Positions 55,801 through 64,000 of a stretch of DNA of 64,000 bases are shown here, piece after piece; positions within the stretch are counted from its first letter, which is position 1, and the number at the start of each line of letters is the position of its first letter. The stretch lies in the NCBI GenBank assembly GCA_016165875.1, contig JABBOT010000009.1, forward strand, positions 15,602,566 to 15,666,565, in the 5' to 3' direction. The stretch comes from Acanthopleura granulata. Its lineage: Eukaryota > Mollusca > Polyplacophora > Chitonida > Chitonidae. The notes beneath the pieces were generated by a model, which saw only the letters and a program-made list of their open reading frames with translations, ran no database searches and was not told the DNA's origin. Position numbers and translations under genes: made by a program.

Positions 55801-56840
55801 TGTTACCATTTCCACTGATAAACTTCACAAAGTAGAGTAACAGTAATATATCAGTTGTAATAAATGATACAGAGCGATACATCATTCTCTGTATCAGTTC
55901 TATGTAAAGACGTTTTGGGAAATTAACTGAGTATTGAATCCCATATCCCTTTGTGTCATTCATTGGACTTACCACAACACCCTACGTCATCATCTATTTT
56001 CTGATTGGCTGTAAAGTTAGACTTGAAACTGTTCTTACTGTCAAGGCCAATAAGACCCTTTTGTTTTGTCCTGTACAACCCTAAAACTTTGTCGATGCAA
56101 TTATTTAATCATTTTAAAGTAACTTAGTGGCAAAGCTGCCTGTTGATGATTACACTTTTTGTTTTCCTGTTCTACAGTGAAAACTTTCACATGTGCCCAA
56201 CTTTTTATAAATGTTAATGAATTGAAATCTGCCCAGCCTTCAGCTGTATAAAAATTGTTATAGAATTTAGATGCTGCACTTCTAGTAAAGACAGTAATTT
56301 GCAACTCATTTCTATACGATACAGAACGTTTACAAGTCTTTTATAAAATTTAACTTAAATGACCTCATTGACCTTGAAGACAAATGTCAAGGCATCTGAA
56401 ATAATATTTTAAGACCTTTGTTTGCCACTAGAAATGCATTTTTTCAGATGAAGTTTTACGTTATATACAGAAATTAATGCGACATTGTACTGTGTGGAAG
56501 AGGTGCATTGTTTTCCTCTGTTTGAAACTGATGACAAAGCATTTTAATCGAGAGCATCACTTGTCTGTCAGTCCAGGCTAGGAGAGACTCAGCCCGGAAG
56601 GCCCAGCAAGAAGAGGACAAGGTCGTGAGGCTGGAGGACTGGTTAGCCACAAGGCAGAAGTCTGGAAACGCCCCCACAGCCTCTCAGACAGCCCCGCCCA
56701 GTCTGCCCTCAGAGAAGACGGAGCCTCCCACGGTGTACAGTCTACCCCCGGGGCTGATGATGATTCCTAACGTGCCCCCGTCCCTCCTGCCGCCCCCTCC
56801 TGGAGCAAACCTACAGGCCATCAGATCAGAGTGGGGGTGA
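49713..56840 (+). CDS. ZMAT5: ZMAT5, U11/U12 snRNP 20-kDa protein (four exons)
   Basis: ZMAT5 is a subunit of the U11/U12 di-snRNP that recognises minor (U12-type) introns in the nucleus. Exons are 49713-49839, 50371-50433, 51040-51114 and 56572-56840; all introns are GT-AG, phase 1, giving 177 aa (human 170). The start MGKRYYCEFCDKSF is a U1C/matrin-type finger (C7, C10, H24, H30). A CCCH finger follows with C57, C66, C72 and H76 in C-x8-C-x5-C-x3-H spacing, assembled from exons 2 and 3. The C-terminus has the LEDWLA helix, a Pro-rich stretch (VPPSLLPPPPGANLQ) and the terminal SEWG, matching the family's ending. The exon 4 acceptor at 56570-56571 ('ctgtcag') is chosen because the next AG would put a stop in frame. 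Confidence 0.96.
50371..50433 (+). CDS. ZMAT5: ZMAT5 coding exon 2
   Basis: After 'ctgtttgtag' it encodes DPEEILRDESCKMPCRQMET, including the first Cys of the CCCH finger (C57). The donor is 'gtaagaa'. Confidence 0.92.
50915..50996 (+). mobile_element. SINE 3' fragment in ZMAT5 intron 2
   Basis: 'ataatgctggccactgtcgt', 'gtaaaacaccaaggaag' and an aaat-rich tail, about 45 bp upstream of exon 3. Confidence 0.7.
51040..51114 (+). CDS. ZMAT5: ZMAT5 coding exon 3 (CCCH finger)
   Basis: After 'tctaaccag' it encodes GDCSFGDSCRYSHLTTERRQ and ALEKQ, giving the remaining Cys, Cys and His ligands. The donor 'gtaaag' opens a 5.46-kb intron that is mostly a 46-bp minisatellite. Confidence 0.94.
51131..55336. 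repeat. 4.2-kb array of a 46-bp minisatellite in ZMAT5 intron 3
   Basis: About 91 units of 'tctgtagtgtgagagactgt' plus 'catttctacactggtttgtctgcatg'. Variants differ at two places: 'gtagtgtgag' or 'gtgctatgag', and 'tgcatg', 'tgtatg' or 'ttcatg'. Two 36-bp units lacking 10 bp lie near 53075-53135. The 'gctatgag' variant is absent before about 52260 and common after it. Confidence 0.97.
55345..55660. repeat. 51-bp tandem repeat directly after the 46-bp array
   Basis: 'gcttacctctggttgttgtg' recurs at 55521, 55572 and 55623 (51-bp period). Each unit holds doubled 'gtacagttgatcattg'. Diverged half units extend to about 55345. Confidence 0.85.
56572..56840 (+). CDS. ZMAT5: ZMAT5 coding exon 4 (C-terminus)
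   Basis: Encodes VQARRDSARKAQQEEDKVVR, the LEDWLATRQ helix and a Pro-rich tail ending SEWG, with TGA at 56838-56840. An AATAAA follows 34 nt after the stop. Confidence 0.94.
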
Positions 56841-56874
56841 CAGGGGAGGCAACTCTGGACGTCACCATTAGGGG

Positions 56875-56880
56875 AATAAA
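56875..56880 (+). terminator. Poly(A) signal of ZMAT5
   Basis: A canonical AATAAA 34 nt after the ZMAT5 stop codon. Confidence 0.6.
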
Positions 56881-57567
56881 CAACACATATCACAAGATTA
56901 TGAAAGGCTGATGAAGAAAGATGGCTGGACAAGAAATTTGCCCTGTCGTAAGCTGTCAATGCTGTTTGGTTGCAGGTTACCTAAAGGCTCTGGACAAGAA
57001 GCTCTTGACAGAGACATAGCTGCATTATTGCCAAAATAGTGCTAAGCCATGGTTATTCATTCCCAAAGAAACTGTCACATTGATATGGCTGCAATATTGC
57101 TGAGTGGCCATAAGCCATAATCATTCATTCATTCCCGAAGAAGCTGTCCTGTTGGCAATTCAGGACCTTCAGTTGAGCCTTTCTGTGCAGAGGAAGACAA
57201 AGAACTTCAACACTGGGACACACTTTTTGTGTGATCATCTTGTGAGAAGATGGACTTCAGTACCAGCCTGCAAATAGCTGCCTGACATTTTTAAAAACAC
57301 TCCTTAGGTGAGAGTCGTATGATCCAGGAGATCTTTGTCCAGTAATACATAACCTGGAAAAACATAGTCATACGACTTTGTCCAAAGGAGTGTTTTCAAA
57401 ATTGTCCGGCACCTATTTTGAAGACTTGACATCAGTGTGACGTACTTTTCATGTCATGGTTGAAACAACTGACCACCCTAAGTCCTCAACAGATTCGACC
57501 CCCTCATATTCAGCTCTGCGACACACTGAGATCGTGTGCAGCACTTGGTCCACTGTTTGAAACGCTC

Positions 57568-57705
57568 GGCTAGAGTTTGAGAGGTTAGCGTGCTAGTCCA
57601 GTGCAATGGTTTTCTTCCATTGTGATGCTGGCCATTGTTGTATAAGTGAAGTATTCTCAAGTATGGTGTAAAACTCCCATGAAATAAATGAATAAATGGA
57701 AATAC
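57568..57705 (+). mobile_element. Internally deleted SINE copy
   Basis: Head 'gagaggttagcgtgctagtc' is joined directly to the tail half ('gatgctggccattgttgtat'). The B box and most of the V-domain are missing. Confidence 0.65.
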
Positions 57706-58929
57706 CCTTTGCTGTATACATTGTAACTGAAAAACATGTGAAGGATATGGCCTTAAACAACAAACAAGTAAATATATAAATAAATAAATTCAGATATTGG
57801 GCAGCAGTGGATTTCAGTCCTCTGTGATTAGGAAGGGAATGTTTCTCACTAAAACTGAAAACAAGTCTATTACAAGCTATGTGAAGCCGCATCCTTTCCT
57901 ACTCTTACACTGCAATGTGAATGAACTGTTCCGTTTTGCTGCCTAACTGGAACAGGACCTAGCCTGCTTGGGCGGTACGAGTCGCAAGCCGCAAGACGAT
58001 GTAGTCACTTCGAGTTCAAACTCCGTGGCATTTAGCCATTCCAGTGTTTTTGTTGAATTATTTGTTCGCCTCATGCAAACTCCGTGGCATTCAACCTTGA
58101 AAATTGTTTGTTTGTTTGATAAATTAGTCGTTTTCATCATTCAGTCTCTGGGAGTTTTCCTGTTATCGTAATAGATGTCTGTGTTTATTGTGTGACACGG
58201 TTTTGACTCGGCTAAAAAATTTATTTTGAGCCTCAGCGATGAGAGTTGTGTACCCTGACGTGACTTTGATACATACTGCTCAGAGCGCATGTGCTATTCG
58301 CTATGCCCCACTGCTCGACAAGAATAGCAAATGAACAGAAAATTGGACACTGCGAGGCACCTGACGTCAGGTGAAGGAGTCATGGCAGTGAGACAGGCAG
58401 TGACGTCACGAAGAACATACATTTTTCCATTCCATCATTCCATGGCACAAGCATTTTTATTGGATTTTTATTGGAAAATATTGACTTATTATTGACTGAA
58501 AAATATTTCTTTTAACTTATCACCGGTATTCAGGTAGGCTATCTATAAAACCAATGATACAGTAGCTGCGAACGTTGTCATACGTGAATGATATGTAACA
58601 CCGCAAGCTCTACACATCCGTCGATATTTTGGACGTCAATATTGTTTAAGAAAATGCAGCTAAAATATTTCACCTATTCGTGTACCGGTAATGTTGAACT
58701 CTACATAAGCTTGTTTTCGAGGCGAAACACCTCATCGACTCCGGTGACGTCTTAAGTGTAATGCATGCGCTTTGAGGAGAACAAAAATGACTTTCAAAAG
58801 AGGAAAAATGTGGATATTTCTGAAGTGTTGCAGATCTGCATAATAAATTAATCCTTTCATAACCCTCCAGTTTTAGCTGTACCATCTCGGGCGTTAAACG
58901 AAGGAAAATCTACAGACAGCTTCGCTTTA

Positions 58930-59185
58930 AATGTAGGTGGGGGCCTCCGTGGCCGAGGGAATTAGCGCACCAGTGCGCCGTTATGTCTCAAGTGCTTCTC
59001 ACCAATACGGTCGCTGTCAGTTAAATTCCAGCATATGCCGTCTCTCTCTCCAGCGGTATTGTCTGAAAGCCTGTCCGGAACCTGCGGATGGCCGTTGTTA
59101 CCCCAGGGCTCTGCTCGATTTCCGCCCACCATAATGCTGGCCGCCGTTGTATAAGTGAAATTTTCTTGAGTGCGGCGTAAAATTA
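58930..59185 (+). mobile_element. Full-length SINE, plus strand
   Basis: Head 'gggcctccgtggccgaggga', then 'ttagcgcaccagtgcg', the V-domain and tail 'ttgagtgcggcgtaaaatta'. Confidence 0.85.
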
Positions 59186-60244
59186 GAAGTACCTTATGAT
59201 GGATGAACAAGTGGTGTGACGGCGCACTGTTTTGTCTGTATCACCTCTCCAGTGGCGTGGACAATATTTTCCGGACCTGTTCCCTCCGCATTGGACTGCT
59301 GTCTTACCTGTCCAGGCCACGCAGAACAGTGAAACGAATGCGCCTCATGAGAGATGGTGAAATCCTTTTGTTAGAGATCCAATATGGCCGCGACTACTAG
59401 TCATTTTATACGGCTAAACAGAAAAACTGTGACGACGCGTTGCCATGCTGTGTTGAATGGTGTGGTGCTCAAACTGCTCAGAAAAGTATCACAAGGATGG
59501 CATTTTCGCCATAATACACATGTAATATACATGTATTGTCCGATCGTATTCATTTTTGATAGGCTTCCAACCGGAAATGTTCACGAAATTTTCTAGCGAA
59601 ACATTTGAATCGGTTGTTAAGGTTTTTCTTTAACGACACCATGGCTGAAGTCGAAATGGCCCAAAAAAAAAAAAAATGCAATAAAACTTGGGTTGGTGGA
59701 GTTAATTCCATCTTATTGGGTGGCACTCATCTAGACGTCCATGCTCTCTAAAAGCTATTGTACAAGTGGTACACATTTTGTGGTAAAAATGCACACATAA
59801 TTTTAGTGGTGGTAGAACACAGTTTGTGTAATTTGTGTAATATATCCACATGACGTGTGTATCAGTGATGCAAAATTTGTGTCCCACAGATACAAATGCG
59901 TTGTGGATATGTAAATTTGTACACAGTTGTTTTTACAGAGTGGTTGTTTTCCAAGATGCCCACGATGGCACCAGTATATACAGCTAAGAGATGGTTAGTC
60001 TGTTTAATTTGGGGTGGGGTGGGGTGGGGGATATGCTACATGACTTTGATACAAGAAAACACGGTCAAATATTCGTACACATTTCCAAAAATCTTTATTT
60101 AAAACCAAAAATAAAATATGGGAATGAAACACGTACAAACACAGGCTCTAAACGATGTTAAGGTTTATGATTTGTTCTGTGTATTCGTGATACAAATGTA
60201 TAATATAGTTCTATGAGAGAAATGTGAATATTACGATTCTGAAT

Positions 60245-60400
60245 ACCGGTATGTATTTATTTGTCTGATTGGTGCTTTACGCCGTACTCAAGAACGTTTC
60301 ACTTACAATACAACCATTTGCCAGCATAATGGTGGCAGGAAACCGGACAGAGCCCAGGGGATAACTACTACCGATTCTGAATAGTTTTCCCACGTATCAA
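60245..60400 (-). mobile_element. Partial SINE copy (tail half)
   Basis: 'ctgattggtgctttacgccg' and 'gccagcataatggtggcagg', ending near 'ttttcccacgtatc'. The tRNA head is missing. Confidence 0.7.
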
Positions 60401-62636
60401 ATCGGTTAAATCTCCATTAAGTATATCTATATAAAACCTTGCCAAATCTTTCGAATTTGGTACAGTTGCAGTGTTCATTTGATATTTCCACCAACTGAAA
60501 TGAATCGCCAGTTTTGACCTTGACACGTGGGCGGTGACCTTCAGTTAGTTGGAACGTACAAGTTCACCCGTACAAGTATTTGAGCTCTAAAAATTGATAT
60601 GAAGGTTTTTACTATGCCAAATCAGCTTTTTCCGCTCTCAAAATAAAACTGACAGAATGGAAAAAATGTTTTGCGGGAAATTTATGTCAGGCGAAACATT
60701 GTTTCGAGAATAAGAAATTCGAACGATATAAAACAGGCTTGTGTGAATATCTCAGTCCCATCAGTGTGAAGTTATGCGGCAAATTCGCATTTTATGAACT
60801 GTATCCGAAAATTGGCGTTAGGATAAACCCACCCGTACCTTTTTTAGAATGAGCGACGAAATAGACCATGTCGTATATACATATGCACCATATAGAGTTA
60901 TTCCCCTTTAGGCACGGGGTAACTCAAGTTTGAACAGCAACAATCTACATTTGATATGTTCAAGTCATCGTATATGAAAAGGAAGTAATATATATGTACA
61001 AAAGTTCATGCATTTGGCGGTGTGCGTAGATCTATGTATTGGAAATTGCGCCGTAGGTCACGTGAGCTGAGACAGATCCCCATCATTCAAAGGAGGCTAA
61101 TTATATAGAAAGAGCATGCAACAGGGTGTTCATTGCAACATTAAAGCTATAACCAGATATTAAAAGAGAACACCCAGATCAGTTATACTGAAAATGAAAG
61201 TCCATTGCATATAATCCCTCCAGCAACAGGGTAGGAAATTACCAGGCCCCCAAGGTAGAAAAACAAGCAAAAGCTATATGCCTAGCCTACCTCTTTCAGG
61301 TCACCGGTAACCATATTGTGAAGCTATATTTAGATATGTGGGTCGTTAGCCAATGAGAGCCAATGAGAAGGTTAGCCAATGAGAAATTCGCTAATACGTC
61401 ACTGATTTAATTGAGCACAAAGTTACACCGCGCCCTATCGTGGCTAACATATAGCTGCAAACTTGGAAAATGACGACTTGGTGTGTTCCAATATACCCAT
61501 TTTCTTCTTATACAGATTCGTAAATTTAAATTTGAGAGTGGTTTTTGGTAAATAGGCCAGATTCTGTATAATAAGATTGTGTTATGTGCCAATTCGTAGC
61601 TTGTTACCAGTAAGCTATGTATAAACTATATTTTGGGCAAACAGATGTGATCTGTTTTTTATACACATATATATCAGTATTCGGGGTTCTGTTAAATAAT
61701 ACGCATATATGTATAGATGTTTGGAGTGTGAAAATGTTGAACGTAACAGTTAAATCGTGAAAACTTAAACTCGAACTTGCAGGTGAAAAAAGAAGTCTAA
61801 CAGAAAACAAAGCAAATTTTACCACTATGCAACAAACATGTATGCTTTTCATTGAGTAAATTATCAAAATCCTTCGCGTTTCACTGCAAAATGAGGTTTC
61901 AAATTTTAAAATCACTTAATCAGTAAAGTAGAGGTCTTGATGCATGGTATCATCGTCTATATCTCGAATGGCGAAGGTTTTCGAAGAAAGGAATGTTTCT
62001 GATGTCAGAAACAATGTTTCCTTGCCGTTGTGGGGCAAGATGTATGATGGATTTCAAGTGTCTCTGAAACGGGAGGGATCCATGAATGATCATCTCGTGT
62101 ATGTGTCAGGCTCTAGGCCCAGCCAGCTCTCTCTGGTTTTTATCCTATTGTACTATACAGAAAAGCCTTGATTCCATGCAGCATTGATGTGTTCTTTTTT
62201 TTCTCTCTTAAGAATAGAGGTTAAGAAAACTATATTTTCCCCGGACAAATACACCGTTGCACTTGAAGTCTCCGCGCCGTGCAACTGATTTACTGTTCCG
62301 TGCATGACCACGTGCTGTTGTTTTACGATGAATATCATGTGCAAGTGTGCGACATATCATCTTGTCATCAGTTATTGTGTAGCACAGTGACGTGTCCTCA
62401 GTTATAGCGTATGCGTATTACCACGGTGTCACTGACTAAAGTGAAGCATACTAAAGCGTCACTCAGCGACATGTTATGCTTGTACTCCTGACATCATCAC
62501 TTACTGCGCAGCACAGCCAACATGGCTTCCGATTTTACAGCGTTTGAACCAAACTATCATATCCTTCAGCTGTTGTGTGGCATCTTCATAATATGGTCCT
62601 TCATAAATGTACACCTTATTAGTTGTTAGTTTTCAA

Positions 62637-62755
62637 GAGCTTCCGTAATTTTGTCCATGAGCTTCCGTAATTTTGTCCATGAGCTTCAGTAATTTATCCA
62701 TAAGCTTCCGTAATTTTGTCCATGAGCTTCCGTAGTTTATCCATGAGCTTTTTCG
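62637..62755. repeat. ~22-bp tandem repeat downstream of the SLC5A stop
   Basis: Five to six units of 'gagcttccgtaattttgtcc' plus 'at', starting about 95 bp past the SLC5A stop codon, probably in its 3' UTR. Confidence 0.8.
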
Positions 62756-62849
62756 GACAGTAAAATACGATGAAAACCAGATCCAGTACACGTATACCCA
62801 GTACGTGTCATTGTATCGCTGACCACCGATTACTGCCCGTGCCTGAGAA

Positions 62850-63061
62850 TTAGGCGAAGAATCCCCACACGAAAACAGCGAATGTCATGAGCAGAACAGC
62901 GTTGATGTTACAAATGGTTCTCATGATGGGTCTCTCTGTGATGTTGATCTGTTTAGCCTCTAGTGCAGCCCTCTCTTCGTCTGTCAAAGCGTCACCTTCC
63001 ACCATCTTCTCAATGCCACAAATCCAGTTGCCGGCTTTCTTCCAGATCGGTATCTCGTCGT
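62850..63061 (-). CDS. SLC5A cotransporter, last coding exon
   Basis: After 'gttttgcag', it supplies two bases of the split Asn codon, then the cytoplasmic linker and the C-terminal hydrophobic helix LLMTFAVFVWGFFA. Confidence 0.9.
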
Positions 63062-63773
63062 CTGCAAAACAAAAAGAAAAAATATCATTCATGAACTAAA
63101 CGGGTTGGTAGATTGTAGAGTTCATTTAAAAGGAACGGTAACAAACAGTAAAACTTTATAGTTATTTCGAAAGAGGGGTGGGAACAGAACTAAACATCCA
63201 CAGGTATTGTGATTTGACGTGCTTGATTAATTATTTCTCAAGAATATGTCACTTATACGACGGCGGCCAGCATTATGGTGGGAAGAAACAGGGTAGAGCC
63301 CTGGGAAAGCCCACGACCCATCCACAAATTGCTGGCAGACCTTCCCACGTACGCCCGTAGAGGAAGCCAATATGAGCTGGGCTTGAACTCACAGCGACCA
63401 CATCGGTGAGAGGCATGTGGGTCATTCCGCTGCACTAGTGGGCTAACCGCCTCAGCCCTGGGTTCCCTTGACCAGTTTGGTAACTGTATAAATGAAATTA
63501 TAACTTGAATTTCTTATAAGCGGCCATCCTGGAGAAGCCGACGTAACTTCACTTGTATCCCGAGGTGAAAAGACTAAAGTGTATAATTTGTATGAGGGAA
63601 CTTTACGTCCAGGAGCGGGATTTCGCATTTTAATAAAATGGCCTATGTGTTGACGTACTGTCCTGTGCAGCTTTGTGCTGGTCCACTTTCTCCTGACTTC
63701 CAACGTCTTCGTCGGCCGAGATGTCAATACGCTCCGCCTTGCTGTGACGTGTCCAAAATGTCAACCGGTAGAG
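62850..63773 (-). CDS. SLC5A-family sodium/sugar cotransporter, C-terminal two exons (partial)
   Basis: SLC5 proteins (SGLT/SMIT-like) import glucose, myo-inositol or similar solutes with sodium across the plasma membrane. Only the 3' end is here. Exon n-1 (63773-63659) encodes LYRLTFWTRHSKAERIDISA and an acidic stretch. The last exon (63061-62850) encodes IPIWKKAGNWICGIEKMVEG, an acidic linker, then ERPIMRTICNINAVLLMTFA and VFVWGFFA, the final membrane helix, with the stop at 62850. HLYRLxxxxRxSxxERIDI and the NxNAVLL...FFA ending are typical of the SGLT branch. Phases join (1 + 2 bases) across the GT-AG intron 63062-63658, which contains a SINE. The family member and substrate cannot be settled from this end. 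Confidence 0.92.
63222..63467 (-). mobile_element. Full-length SINE in the last intron of the SLC5A gene
   Basis: 'cacttatacgacggcggcca' through the V-domain to head 'gctaaccgcctcagcc'. The tail is short. It lies between the last two SLC5A exons. Confidence 0.85.
63659..63773 (-). CDS. SLC5A cotransporter, penultimate coding exon
   Basis: 115 nt after acceptor 'tttctccgcag', starting in phase 0 at LYRL and ending one base into an Asn codon before 'gtacgt'. Confidence 0.88.
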
Positions 63774-64000
63774 CTGCGGAGAAACAAACATAACACAACG
63801 ATTTCATGAAAACAAAGTTACCGGAACAATGACCTGCAAAAGGGAATGGATGGTACCGGTGGTATCCGTCCCGCACTCCTGCCGCGCACTCTTTAAAGTG
63901 AAACAACTCATACCATTCATCAAACATTAATGGCCTCTATATACTTGAATAACAATGTCAATTATGCTTATCCATGATCCCTTGGCGTTCGAACTGATAC

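Larger units (their letters stand above)
56881..62636. other. Noncoding stretch between ZMAT5 and SLC5A with SINEs
   Basis: Holds SINE copies at 57568, 58930 and 60245. The remaining DNA shows short frames only, none with a recognisable domain. Confidence 0.5.

Noticed and set aside
56572..56576. ZMAT5 exon 4 starting at the nearer AG (56577)
   Set aside because: With the phase left by exon 3 it would create an in-frame TAG; the AG at 56570-56571 keeps the conserved frame.

Overview
This window is animal nuclear DNA, AT-rich, with GT-AG introns of several kilobases, AATAAA poly(A) signals and many decayed repeats. The commonest repeat is a tRNA-headed SINE of about 260 bp. It has an A/B-box head, a V-SINE-like middle (regular copies of a 'cgtgggtttcc...cggtttcctccca' block), and a tail ending in 'gtaaaacaccaatcaaataaa'. 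From recall this matches SINEs widespread in molluscs (RUDI-like V-SINEs), so I infer a marine mollusc. I cannot name the species, and another lophotrochozoan is possible.

Four genes are identified by protein homology. (1) Coronin, minus strand, 33963 to 14487: nine common coding exons plus two alternative last exons, giving 491 or 505 residues. It starts at an ATG directly after a splice acceptor. (2) UQCR10, minus strand, 46645 to 45975: two exons, 64 aa, a subunit of respiratory complex III. (3) ZMAT5, plus strand, 49713 to 56840: four exons, 177 aa, the U11/U12-20K protein of the minor spliceosome. UQCR10 and ZMAT5 lie head to head, as they do in human. (4) The last two coding exons of an SLC5A sodium/sugar cotransporter, minus strand, 63773 to 62850, with the rest of the gene beyond the window end. 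Two further intact small genes are a one-exon cupin protein (minus, 40096 to 39773, 107 aa) and a one-exon coiled-coil protein I do not recognise (plus, 5632 to 6096, 154 aa). A possible 3'-terminal exon of an unknown gene sits at 10063 to 9791, minus.

Layout: 1-5.6 kb holds SINEs, one tandem-repeat MITE and no gene. The coiled-coil gene is at 5.6-6.1 kb. Repeats and the unknown terminal exon fill 6.1-13.6 kb. Coronin spans 13.6-34 kb, with minisatellites of 22, 33 and 47 bp in its introns. 34-39.7 kb is noncoding. The cupin gene is at 39.8-40.1 kb, and 40-46 kb is noncoding. The UQCR10/ZMAT5 pair occupies 46-57 kb, with a 48-bp minisatellite between the genes and a 4.2-kb, 46-bp array inside ZMAT5 intron 3. 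57-62.6 kb is noncoding with SINEs, followed by the SLC5A 3' end.

I see no single new multi-gene system. The most unusual biology is in coronin. Two alternative last exons carry the coiled-coil trimerisation motif one heptad apart. Two separate splice boundaries have been copied in tandem into the neighbouring intron: the exon 6 donor with a 91-bp period, and the exon 2 acceptor within a 47-bp minisatellite.
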